A stretch of 60,591 bases of DNA. Origin: Succinivibrio faecicola (GTDB lineage: Bacteria; Pseudomonadota; Gammaproteobacteria; Enterobacterales; Succinivibrionaceae). The notes under the pieces are model-generated. The model did no database searches and was not told the origin of the DNA. It saw nothing but the letters and a program-made list of their open reading frames with translations. Made by a program: the position numbers and the translations under genes. The stretch is from contig NZ_JAGFNY010000008.1 of NCBI RefSeq assembly GCF_019448115.1, positions 1-60,591 of the forward strand, written 5' to 3'. This document shows, in pieces, positions 27,217 to 36,001 of this stretch (positions within the stretch are counted from its first letter, which is position 1; each line of letters starts with the position of its first letter).

Positions 27217-27700
27217 TTTTTTGTTAGCAGGTGAAGCCGATACTGTTGAATTTGGAAAACAGATGTCAAAAATCCTTGTTCCATTGGCAAAACAGTTGAA
27301 TAAGTGCATAAGTGTAAATCTTGAAGGTGATCTTGGAGCTGGTAAAACAACCTTCTCAAGAGGTTTTATTACTGAGTGCTCTTATGATGGAGTGGTCAGA
27401 TCTCCTACCTATACTCTTGTAGAGCCATATGAGTTTCCTGATTTTGCTATCTATCATTTTGATTTATATCGACTACTTGATCCTGAAGAATTAGAGTACA
27501 TGGGCATAAGAGACTATTTTTCAAAAACTGGTATCTGCCTGATTGAATGGCCTAATAAAGCACAGGGGTTGTTACCAGAGCCTGATGTAACAGTAAATCT
27601 ATCATATAAGGATAAGCACAGAGAGGTTGTGATAAAATCAGAACTATTAAAGGAAGAACAACTAAATAATTTATCAGAAAAGTTCATCAAACGTGTTTAA
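27203..27700 (+). CDS. tsaE: tRNA threonylcarbamoyladenosine biosynthesis ATPase TsaE
   Basis: ATPase partner of TsaB-TsaD in t6A37 formation on ANN-decoding tRNAs. 165 residues; Walker A GDLGAGKTTFSRG lies near 42-54, and SPTYTLVEPYE near 70-80, with YHFDLYRL after it, are family hallmarks. It overlaps nnr at its start and the amidase GTG at its end, so translation is coupled. Confidence 0.97.
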   Translation: MASCNFLLAGEADTVEFGKQMSKILVPLAKQLNKCISVNLEGDLGAGKTTFSRGFITECSYDGVVRSPTYTLVEPYEFPDFAIYHFDLYRLLDPEELEYMGIRDYFSKTGICLIEWPNKAQGLLPEPDVTVNLSYKDKHREVVIKSELLKEEQLNNLSEKFIKRV

Positions 27701-29363
27701 GTTAATAAAGTTATTTTCAGTATTTTTTGTAATAACAAGTTGTCTGTTTGCTTTTTCATCGAATGCACAACAGATTAAATCACTAAGAGCATATCACAAT
27801 ACTCAGAAAAGCAGAGTGGTTATAGATTTGAAAGATAATCCTAACTACTCATACAGCTTATCTAAGAGTGGAGATGTTTTTATCATCAGAATAAGAAATG
27901 TTGATAATAGCTCCTCAGCTCCATCCAAAGTAGATATATCACCTGTATCTTGTGTAAAGAGTCTGGCAAAAAAGAATAACAATAGTGATGTTCGCTATAT
28001 TTTTACAATTAAGGACTGTAAAGTTGCAAGACCTTTTACTCTAGCTCCTGCAAAAGGCACAGCTTACAGACTTGTTCTAGATTATATACACAATGAAAAA
28101 GCTTCTGCTGCAGTTGCAAAGAGTAATAAAAATCAGAACAGTAACGATATAAAAAAGGTAAATAGCAGTCAAAACGATAAAATTGATACAGCAATTCCTC
28201 TAAAAGAATACGAAAGAAAACTGTTTATTGAGTATTCAACAGTAAGTAAAGACGGCATTCGTTCAATGAATGCAAAAAATGCTGTTATCTATAATCAGAA
28301 AATTAACGCATTAAGAAATGATTATGAGCTTGCTGCAAATCAGAAAAATAAAAGCAAGAAAGAAACAGTAGCAAAAGTTGATGATTCTAAAAAGAATGCA
28401 GATGTGGAAGAAGAGGTTAAAGAAACTATAGCACCTCCTGTTCCAGTGAAAGCAACTCCTATATCAAGACCTTTTGTTATTTCTGTTGATGCAGGACATG
28501 GTGGAAAAGATCCAGGTGCAATAGGAAAAAGAGGAGTTAAGGAAAAGAATGTAACACTTGCTATCAGTAAGGCTTTAGTTAATTACATCAATTCAAATCC
28601 TAAGTTTAGAGGTAATCTTGTAAGAAGTAGGGATATCTTTATCGATCTTGATAAGCGTTCTGATATTGCAAGAAAGAGAAAAGCTGATCTTCTTATTTCT
28701 ATTCACGCAGATTCTGTAGAATCAGGCAGCTCTACAGCAAGAGGTGCAAGCGTACTTGTACTGTCAGAAAACAGAGCTCAAAGAGAGAATGGAAAGTTAC
28801 TTAAGAACAAGAAAGATTCTAAAAAACTAATTGGTGGTGCAGGTGAGGTTATGGATCAGAGCGTAGGCAATCCATATCTTGCAACTGCAATTCTTGATAT
28901 GTCATCAACAAATTCAAGATCAGAGGGTAACTTACTTGCAAAGGAAATTCTCTCTTCTTTAGCAAAATTCACTCATGTCAGAAAAACAAGTCCTATAAAG
29001 GCATCACTTGCAGTTTTAAAAGCTCCTGATATTCCTTCATTGCTGATTGAAACAGGATATTTATCAAACAGATATGAAGAAATTCAGCTCAATCAGCCTA
29101 ATTATCAAAAGCAGATAGCTTACCGTATATATCTTGGTATTAAGTCCTACTACGAAAAGTATCCTGCTCAGAAGATCAAATCAAGAGTTGAGTCATATAC
29201 AAGAAATCAGAAGTTATCAGGTTATAAGAGCGTAACAGTTAAGAAAGGCGACAGTCTTTCTCTTATTGCAAAGAGAAACAAGACAACTGTCAGCGAAATA
29301 AAGCGAATCAATTCATTAAAATCTGATATTCTTAAGATTGGTCAGGTTTTATATATTCCGTAA
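27693..29363 (+). CDS. amiB: N-acetylmuramoyl-L-alanine amidase with AMIN and LysM domains
   Basis: Periplasmic zinc amidase that splits septal peptidoglycan, usually activated by EnvC or NlpD. The GTG start at 27693 (overlapping tsaE by 8 bp) is followed by a signal peptide ending near NAQQ (25-28). An AMIN domain covers about 28-130, then a Lys/Asn-rich linker. The Amidase_3 domain begins at VDAGHGGKDPGAIG near 265 with later zinc and catalytic residues (SIHAD near 338, ETGY near 453). One LysM repeat lies at 512-556. The single LysM at the C-terminus suits AmiB/AmiC-like proteins. Confidence 0.94.
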   Translation: MFKLIKLFSVFFVITSCLFAFSSNAQQIKSLRAYHNTQKSRVVIDLKDNPNYSYSLSKSGDVFIIRIRNVDNSSSAPSKVDISPVSCVKSLAKKNNNSDVRYIFTIKDCKVARPFTLAPAKGTAYRLVLDYIHNEKASAAVAKSNKNQNSNDIKKVNSSQNDKIDTAIPLKEYERKLFIEYSTVSKDGIRSMNAKNAVIYNQKINALRNDYELAANQKNKSKKETVAKVDDSKKNADVEEEVKETIAPPVPVKATPISRPFVISVDAGHGGKDPGAIGKRGVKEKNVTLAISKALVNYINSNPKFRGNLVRSRDIFIDLDKRSDIARKRKADLLISIHADSVESGSSTARGASVLVLSENRAQRENGKLLKNKKDSKKLIGGAGEVMDQSVGNPYLATAILDMSSTNSRSEGNLLAKEILSSLAKFTHVRKTSPIKASLAVLKAPDIPSLLIETGYLSNRYEEIQLNQPNYQKQIAYRIYLGIKSYYEKYPAQKIKSRVESYTRNQKLSGYKSVTVKKGDSLSLIAKRNKTTVSEIKRINSLKSDILKIGQVLYIP

Positions 29364-29367
29364 AAAT

Positions 29368-31251
29368 ATGCCATCTATTAAAGTTCTTCCAAAACAGTTA
29401 GCCAACCAGATTGCAGCAGGTGAGGTTGTTGAAAGACCCTCTTCTGTCGTAAAAGAGCTTTTGGAAAATGCTGTTGATGCAAAAGGTACTCATATCCTGT
29501 GTGAAATCAAAAATGCAGGTAAGCAGTTGATAAGAATAAGAGATAACGGAATAGGTATTGTAAAGAATGAACTTCCATTAGCTCTTGCGCCTCATGCTAC
29601 TTCAAAAATCTCAACAGTCGAAGATCTAAATGCCATTGTTACATTAGGTTTCAGAGGAGAAGCTCTTGCATCTATAGCTTCAGTGTCAAAACTGACTTTA
29701 AGCTCAAAAACAAAAGAACAGGAACATGGATACTGTGTAAGAGTTGAAGGTCTTGAGCAGGATCCTGTTGTAGAGCCTGTTGCACATCCTGAAGGAACAA
29801 CAGTAGATGTAGCAGAGCTATTTTTCAATACACCTGCAAGACGCAGATTTTTAAAATCAGACAGAACTGAATTTCTCAGAATTAAAGATATCTTTACAAG
29901 AGTTGCTCTTGCTCATCCTGATATTGGCTTTGAACTTATAAGCGATTCTAAAAGCGTAGTTCGAGTGTCTCCATCAAAAGTTAAAAATGGCATCGATTTA
30001 AGACGCACCTCAACCTTATTAGGTGCGGATTTTTCGTCTGGTGGAATCAGTGTTATATGCGAGGATCCTGCAATACAGATTGAAGGCATGGTACTTGAAC
30101 CTCCAAAAGAGACTGATGCAGTATCAGAGCAGATATATTTATTCTTGAATGGCAGACCTATTGCAGATAAGCTTGTGACTCATGCTCTTAAAGAAGCATT
30201 CTTTGAGGTTCTTGGTAAAACTCTACCTATAAGATGTGTTCTTTATTTCTCGGTAGATCCTAGTGAGGTTGATGTGAATGTTCATCCAAGAAAGGATGAG
30301 GTTCGCTTTCACAATTCGTCACTAATTCATGATCTTATAGTAGACAATATTGTTCTTGCTCTAAGAAAATATGGCATTGGCCCTGATAATCAGTTAAATG
30401 ATGTCAGTGCAGTTTCTCATGTTTCTTCTTTTGATATTGATTCAAAAGATCTTCCTGCTTTTCCAAAAGGCGTATCTTCATTTAACAGATCAGACTCACT
30501 AGTTCTGAAAAACAGTAATTTTCCAAATAGAGAAAGTGGAATTAAGAATAATACATCTGACAATGTAAAGAACTATTCTGATTACCTTGATAAAGTAATA
30601 GAAAGATCAGCTTTTTATCAGGATTCAGTTAAAAGCACTTCTCTTGCTAACAAGAGCTTCGTATCTGAGTCATTTTCTAATTTAAAGACAGTTTATGCTG
30701 ATAATTTAGCAGTTTTAGATTCTGTTGCAGACGATACACTACTAGTAAGATATAGAGGAAAATTCTTCCTTTTGAATATTAATAATCTTAAAAGGAAAAA
30801 TCTTTCTTTGGAATTTTCAAAAAGTGTAATCTCATCTGAACTTAAAACAGTCAAACTTACACTGCCTTTTACACTTGTTACAGATGAAATTTTTGTAAAA
30901 GCTCTTAAAAACGCAGAAAATGCAGTAAAAAAATGCGGATTTGTGCTAAAACTTTATAAAACAAAGGTAGAAATCATTCAGATCCCTGAAATGATGAAAG
31001 GCTGTCAGCTTGCTGAATATGCAGCTAAGGCATTAAAACTGATATGTGCATCATTTAAGAGTATTGAGGATAATCAGATCCCTGCACAGTTATCAGATTT
31101 GATGGCACTTACAGATTCTTCCTTAATTGATGTCAATTCTGTTCTTGAATCAGTTGATTCTTTTGAACCATCATCAAAAGATCCTGAGGTTATGGCAGAA
31201 TTGAATTTTGAAAAGATAATAAGAATACAGCGGTACGGTAATGAAAAATAA
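29368..31251 (+). CDS. mutL: DNA mismatch repair protein MutL
   Basis: 627 residues from the ATG at 29368 (MPSIKVLPKQLANQIAAGEV), 4 bp after the amidase stop. The GHKL ATPase motifs are present: ENAVDA near 36-41, DNGIG near 62-66 and GFRGEAL near 96-102. The linker is long and Ser-rich. The C-terminal domain lacks the DQHAxxE endonuclease motif, as in E. coli MutL, implying MutH-type or uncoupled incision. It overlaps miaA by 11 bp. Confidence 0.97.
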   Translation: MPSIKVLPKQLANQIAAGEVVERPSSVVKELLENAVDAKGTHILCEIKNAGKQLIRIRDNGIGIVKNELPLALAPHATSKISTVEDLNAIVTLGFRGEALASIASVSKLTLSSKTKEQEHGYCVRVEGLEQDPVVEPVAHPEGTTVDVAELFFNTPARRRFLKSDRTEFLRIKDIFTRVALAHPDIGFELISDSKSVVRVSPSKVKNGIDLRRTSTLLGADFSSGGISVICEDPAIQIEGMVLEPPKETDAVSEQIYLFLNGRPIADKLVTHALKEAFFEVLGKTLPIRCVLYFSVDPSEVDVNVHPRKDEVRFHNSSLIHDLIVDNIVLALRKYGIGPDNQLNDVSAVSHVSSFDIDSKDLPAFPKGVSSFNRSDSLVLKNSNFPNRESGIKNNTSDNVKNYSDYLDKVIERSAFYQDSVKSTSLANKSFVSESFSNLKTVYADNLAVLDSVADDTLLVRYRGKFFLLNINNLKRKNLSLEFSKSVISSELKTVKLTLPFTLVTDEIFVKALKNAENAVKKCGFVLKLYKTKVEIIQIPEMMKGCQLAEYAAKALKLICASFKSIEDNQIPAQLSDLMALTDSSLIDVNSVLESVDSFEPSSKDPEVMAELNFEKIIRIQRYGNEK

Positions 31252-32197
31252 AGCAATAGTGATCTTAGGACCAACAGCATCTGGAAAAACCGCACTTGCA
31301 TTGGATCTTTGCAAATTCCTGAAAGCAGAAATAATCAGTCTTGATTCTGCACTTGTATATACTCAGATGGATATAGGCTCTGCAAAACCTACAAAAGAAG
31401 AGATGGCAATTGCACCTCATCATCTTATCAACATCTGCGATCCTAAAGAAAGTTACAGTGCGGCCGATTTTAGAGAAGACTGCATTAGATTAGTTGATGA
31501 GATTTGTAAAAGAGGTCATGTTCCTATAATCTGCGGTGGAACAATGATGTACTACAAGGCTCTTGTAGATGGTTTATCACCTGTACCTCCTTCAACAAAG
31601 GAAGTACGCGAGCGCGTACTATCTGAGGCGAATGAGAATGGCTGGCCATATATGCATTCTCTATTAAAGCAGTTTGATGAGGATGCATATAAAAGATTAA
31701 ATCCAAATGACAAACAGAGAATTTCAAGGGCAATTGAAGTCTATTACATGACAGGAAAGCCTATGAGTTCTTTTTTTGAAAAATCAGGTGACAAGTGTCC
31801 TTTTGATAGAGTTGAATTTATTCTGCTTCCAAAAGATGATGACAGAACTCAATTAAGGGCTTTAATAAAGAAACGATTTTTAAAAATGCTCGATGACGGT
31901 TTTGTTCATGAGGTTGAATTGCTAAGAGCAAGGGGTGATCTGAATCTTGATATGCCTTCAATGAGATCGGTAGGATACAGACAGGTATTTGAATATCTTG
32001 AAGGTCAGTATGATTATGACAAGATGGTGGAGCTTAGTGTAAATGCTACAGCACATCTTGCAAAGCATCAGATGACTTGGCTTAGAGGCTCTTTATCAAA
32101 GGATAATGTATCAAAGAATAAATTCAGACTGGATATTGGTGATAAAAACAATCTTGAAACTGTTCTTAAGGTATTAAAAGAGCATTTTGATTTTTAA
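31241..32197 (+). CDS. miaA: tRNA dimethylallyltransferase
   Basis: Adds a dimethylallyl group to A37 of UNN-decoding tRNAs. 318 residues; P-loop GPTASGKTALAL near 7-18, DSALVYTQMDIGSAKPT near 35-51, and the catalytic ICGGTMMYYKAL near 96-107. In most relatives hfq follows directly; here three other genes intervene. Confidence 0.98.
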   Translation: MKNKAIVILGPTASGKTALALDLCKFLKAEIISLDSALVYTQMDIGSAKPTKEEMAIAPHHLINICDPKESYSAADFREDCIRLVDEICKRGHVPIICGGTMMYYKALVDGLSPVPPSTKEVRERVLSEANENGWPYMHSLLKQFDEDAYKRLNPNDKQRISRAIEVYYMTGKPMSSFFEKSGDKCPFDRVEFILLPKDDDRTQLRALIKKRFLKMLDDGFVHEVELLRARGDLNLDMPSMRSVGYRQVFEYLEGQYDYDKMVELSVNATAHLAKHQMTWLRGSLSKDNVSKNKFRLDIGDKNNLETVLKVLKEHFDF

Positions 32198-32220
32198 TTT
32201 ATTTGAGTGAAGGTTTTCAT

Positions 32221-33789
32221 ATGATACATCGTGTATTGCTGACATTGCTTCTCTCCTTAGTGTTTGTATTTAATGTATCCTATGCAAGACCTATTGTAAA
32301 AACACCTGTAGGCTATATTGAAGGCAGAGAGACAATCTTAACAGAGCAGTTTTTAGGTATTCCTTATGCAAAGACTCCTGTAGGTAATCTAAGATATGCT
32401 CCTCCATCAAAAATTGAGCCTTTTGCAAACATATACAGAGCAGACAGATACTGCAAAATGTCCTATCAGAGTGTTTCAGATACATTAGTGCAGAAATATG
32501 GCATGGGAGATGACAGTCTGTGCCTTAATATCTTTAGACCAAAAAATCTATCAAAATCAGATAAACTTCCTGTACTCTTCTGGATCCATGGTGGAGCCTA
32601 TGTTCAGGGATCTTCTGCAACATCTGTAAGCTCTGCTGATTCTTTTGTTGAAAATGGTGTAATTGTTGTAACTCTCAATTACAGACTGCAGTTTCAGGGA
32701 TTCATGTCAACTGTTCAGACATACAGTCAGTACGGTACAACAGGTAATTTCGGACATCTTGATATTCTCGAAGCTTTAAAATGGGTTAACCAGAATATTG
32801 AAAGCTTTGGTGGTGATCCTGCTAATATCACAATTGCTGGACATTCTGCAGGAGCTATGGCGGCATCGGCACTTATTTTATCCCCGCTTTCTGATGGATT
32901 GTTTAAAAGAGCATTTTTACAAAGTGGCACAATTTTAAATTATCCTTTTTCAGATTTTACACATAAGCGCAGCAAAAGAAGAGCTTTTAGTCAGACTGAG
33001 AAAGTCTTGAATACTTTTGGTGTTAGTGACAATTATGATGGTTTGAATACCTTAAGAGATATTGATCCAATGCTATTATCCTACTGTTCTCCTTTTGATT
33101 TTAGTTTTCACTCAGGAAAGACCTCTTATATAAATCCTCTTTTTGATGGTTATTTTCTTCCAATAGAGCCATATCTGTCATTAAAAAGAGGAAACTTCTC
33201 TAATATTGAGCTTATGTTAGGTTATGTAAGCGATGAGGGAACCTTGTTCTCTGACAGAAACATGACCGAAAAGAATTTTATAAATGGTATAAAAAACAAT
33301 TTTGGAGAACAAAAGTTTCAGGATATATATGATTTGTACTCAGAGACAATACCAAACAGCGCTTATGTAAAGCAGAGCACTTTTCTTTCAGACATTATGT
33401 TTACTTTAGGAATGAAGATCTTTGCTGATAATTTAAGCAAGAGTACAAAAGTTTATATGTACCATTATGCATTTGCTGAAAAAGAAGATCTTGCATATGG
33501 TTTTGGTGTTTATCACGGCATAGATCATCGTGCTGTTTTCAACACCTTTACATCACCTAGCCAAAAACAAAAAATGGTCGCTTCAGTTTTCCATAAAAAG
33601 CTTGTTAATTTCATTAAAAGCGGTGACCCAAATAAGGAAGATCAAAAATCCTATCCAATTGACTGGCCAAAATATACAAAAAATTCGCCAAATGTATTCA
33701 GACTTGACAAGATTTCCGGCATTGAAGAGCTGAAGATAAAAGATAGATTAGAAAAGCTTGAAAAGATAATTTACGAAGGTGAATTATAA
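32221..33789 (+). CDS. Secreted carboxylesterase (type B, alpha/beta hydrolase)
   Basis: 522 residues from the ATG at 32221, with GAAGG upstream; a signal peptide ends near SYARP (residue 21). The catalytic triad can be read as Ser209 in GHSAGAMAA, Glu339 in SDEGTLFS and His432 in YHGIDHR. The oxyanion segment WIHGGAYVQGSS lies near 122-133. It probably acts on small or plant-derived esters in the periplasm. Substrate unknown; para-nitrobenzyl esterase or feruloyl-type activity is possible. It overlaps the convergent next gene by 6 bp. Confidence 0.9.
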   Translation: MIHRVLLTLLLSLVFVFNVSYARPIVKTPVGYIEGRETILTEQFLGIPYAKTPVGNLRYAPPSKIEPFANIYRADRYCKMSYQSVSDTLVQKYGMGDDSLCLNIFRPKNLSKSDKLPVLFWIHGGAYVQGSSATSVSSADSFVENGVIVVTLNYRLQFQGFMSTVQTYSQYGTTGNFGHLDILEALKWVNQNIESFGGDPANITIAGHSAGAMAASALILSPLSDGLFKRAFLQSGTILNYPFSDFTHKRSKRRAFSQTEKVLNTFGVSDNYDGLNTLRDIDPMLLSYCSPFDFSFHSGKTSYINPLFDGYFLPIEPYLSLKRGNFSNIELMLGYVSDEGTLFSDRNMTEKNFINGIKNNFGEQKFQDIYDLYSETIPNSAYVKQSTFLSDIMFTLGMKIFADNLSKSTKVYMYHYAFAEKEDLAYGFGVYHGIDHRAVFNTFTSPSQKQKMVASVFHKKLVNFIKSGDPNKEDQKSYPIDWPKYTKNSPNVFRLDKISGIEELKIKDRLEKLEKIIYEGEL

Positions 33790-34179
33790 TAGACCAAGCG
33801 TTTTTTTCAGATCTTCAAGGATTAGGGCATGCTGTTTTGTTGTTTTCAAAATGAAATCTGATGAGATCACAGATGCTGCAATACCATCCTGTGCAGAATA
33901 TATGACCTTTGATGTCATTTCCTTGTAGTTTATCCAAGCTCTGTGAGAATTTTTAAGATCCATTTTGTAACTGTCTTCAATATCGGCGTTGAGAATGTCG
34001 TTAAGTGCACTCATTACTCTCTTTTCGTAGGCGCTTATCGCACTGTTATAGCATTCGCTTAATGCAAAATCGTCCTCTGCTAATAAAGAGCACTGTTTAA
34101 AATCATCATCTGTGTCTGCAAGTGCATATGATTGGAATAGAAAACAGAGAATAAAAATCCAGGATAATTTTGTTTTCAT
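33784..34179 (-). CDS. LprI-like (DUF1311) secreted protein
   Basis: 131 residues with a signal peptide (MKTKLSWIFILCFLFQSYA). The mature part has the pattern LSECYNSAISAYEKRV and HRAWINYKE, which resembles lysozyme-inhibitor LprI-like proteins. Cysteines near residues 29 and 43 could form a disulfide. It is the only minus-strand gene between miaA and hfq and overlaps the esterase tail-to-tail. Confidence 0.72.
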   Translation of the reverse strand: MKTKLSWIFILCFLFQSYALADTDDDFKQCSLLAEDDFALSECYNSAISAYEKRVMSALNDILNADIEDSYKMDLKNSHRAWINYKEMTSKVIYSAQDGIAASVISSDFILKTTKQHALILEDLKKTLGLL

Positions 34180-34314
34180 AATAAACCTCTTTACAGTATG
34201 GTTTCAGAACTATCGGTAATGATCACAATCTTGAAAACAATTTTTCAGAATACTGCAAATTCAAGAATATACTCTGATTAGAATTATTAGGATTATCAGT
34301 TAAAGAAATAATCA

Positions 34315-35532
34315 ATGAAAAACATCATAAAACTTTTTAGTACATTCTTACTAGCTAATTTTATAACAAATTCACAGGCTGTTGAAATAACCGTCTGGGA
34401 AGATACCTACGTTTCATCTTCTATAAAACAGGCTGCTGAAGATTTCTATAAGCTTACTGGCACGAAGGTTAAATTTGAAACAGGTAATTACATTTATGCT
34501 CTTGAAAAGCTTCGTTTAGACGGACCTGCCGGGGTTGGCCCTGACATTATTCTTTTGCCAAATGATCAGATAGGACTGGCTGTTAAGGAAGGAATGATTG
34601 TTCCTGTTGAATTTGAAGATGATGAGGAGATTAAGTATCTTCCTCTAGCAAAAGAGGCTGCCCTATATAAGGATGTTTACTATTTTGTACCAAGAACATT
34701 GGAAACATTGGCGATTTTCTACAATAAGGATTTTATTGATCAACCGTTTAAAAAAATTGATGATTGGATCAAATATGATTTAGACATGCAAAAAAAGAAT
34801 AAATACGGATTTGTTGCAAAATTTGATGATCTGTATTTTCTGCATTGTGCAATTGAACCTTATGGTGGATACATCTTCTTGCAAGATGAGAATGGAAAAT
34901 ATGACGTTTCAAAACTTGGACTTAACAATCAAGAAACAGTGAGTGCTGTTTATAGCATCAAACGTTTTTATGATTTGAATCTTATTCCTACTGCAACCAT
35001 GGGGCCAGGAGCTGTAAACAATATATTGGATCTTTTTGTAAAAAACAAAGTAACAGCAATTATTGCAGGCTCTTGGAATATTCCTATCCTCCTGAAAAGA
35101 AAAGTACATTTTGGAATAGCACAGCTTCCTATTCTTGAAAACGGAATACACATGTCCAGTTTTATAGGTGTCAGAGGATACGCCATATCTCAGTGGTCAG
35201 AACACTATGATGAAGCTTTGAAATTTGCAAAGTTTTTAAATAAGGATAAATACCTTTTACAAAGATATAAAGAAACAAAAGAGCTTCCAACAACTCTATC
35301 AACACTTAAAAATAAAGAAATAAATAAAGATTTTTATGCAAAACCTTTTCTAGAACAGATTAGATTCGGATATCTTATGCCTGATTCTCCTGAAATAAGC
35401 TTTGTCTGGCCTATATATGCCACAAAACTGTTTCATATTTTCTCAGGAAGAGATACTGTTGAATTTGGTTTGAGTACAGCAGAAAAAGAGTACAAATCAA
35501 AGTTAAGACGACTGCCAAGAAAAAAATTCTAA
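34315..35532 (+). CDS. Orphan extracellular solute-binding protein (family 1, MalE-like)
   Basis: 405 residues with a signal peptide ending near NSQAVE (22). The mature N-terminus EITVWEDTYVSSSIKQAAEDF, then GTKVKFETG and GPDIILLPNDQIG, follows the maltose/oligosaccharide-binding pattern. The later VPRTLETLAIFYNKDF segment also fits. No permease or ATPase genes lie nearby, so it must pair with a transporter elsewhere or serve another role. Ligand unknown. Confidence 0.82.
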   Translation: MKNIIKLFSTFLLANFITNSQAVEITVWEDTYVSSSIKQAAEDFYKLTGTKVKFETGNYIYALEKLRLDGPAGVGPDIILLPNDQIGLAVKEGMIVPVEFEDDEEIKYLPLAKEAALYKDVYYFVPRTLETLAIFYNKDFIDQPFKKIDDWIKYDLDMQKKNKYGFVAKFDDLYFLHCAIEPYGGYIFLQDENGKYDVSKLGLNNQETVSAVYSIKRFYDLNLIPTATMGPGAVNNILDLFVKNKVTAIIAGSWNIPILLKRKVHFGIAQLPILENGIHMSSFIGVRGYAISQWSEHYDEALKFAKFLNKDKYLLQRYKETKELPTTLSTLKNKEINKDFYAKPFLEQIRFGYLMPDSPEISFVWPIYATKLFHIFSGRDTVEFGLSTAEKEYKSKLRRLPRKKF

Positions 35533-35638
35533 AATAGAGCAAAAGCTGATATTTTTCTGATCGAATTTACATATTGATGCTTTTTTTTATCTTTTTTTAG
35601 CAACTTAATTGATTTTTTGCTATATTGTTATGTGAGTT

Positions 35639-35691
35639 TGCAGAGACAAGAAATGCTCGCAGAAGTATGTAGACTCTTTGAGATCTCTGCA
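35639..35691 (+). promoter_or_regulatory. hfq 5' leader stem
   Basis: TGCAGAGA (35639-35646) can pair with TCTCTGCA (35684-35691) around a 37-nt loop, 33 bp before the hfq ATG, followed by an AT-rich stretch. No clear promoter hexamers are visible in the preceding T-rich region. Hfq often represses its own mRNA, so this could be an autoregulatory structure; that is inference. Confidence 0.35.
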
Positions 35692-35724
35692 TTGATAATA
35701 ATTATAATTTTTTAAGGTTTTAAT

Positions 35725-35985
35725 ATGGCTAAAGTTCAGTCTTTACAGGATCCTTTCTTAAACGCACTACGTAAGGAACATATTGTAGTATCTATTTATC
35801 TTGTTAATGGTATTAAGCTACAAGGACAGGTAGAATCATTTGACCAGTTCGTGATTTTATTAAAGAATCAGGTAAGTCAGATGGTTTACAAGCATGCTAT
35901 CTCAACAATAGTTCCAGCACGCGCTGTAAATATTCCACTAGCAGACGTTAAGGACGATTCTGAGGAAGCATCAGATTCAGAATAA
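35725..35985 (+). CDS. hfq: RNA chaperone Hfq
   Basis: 86 residues. The Sm1 and Sm2 motifs are canonical: [20 protein letters not shown] and [10 protein letters not shown] (52-61), with the distal-face and rim residues intact. The C-terminal tail is short and acidic (DSEEASDSE). It leads hflX after 16 bp, as in other gammaproteobacteria. Confidence 0.98.
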   Translation: MAKVQSLQDPFLNALRKEHIVVSIYLVNGIKLQGQVESFDQFVILLKNQVSQMVYKHAISTIVPARAVNIPLADVKDDSEEASDSE

Positions 35986-36001
35986 TTTTCAAAAGTAGAT
36001 A

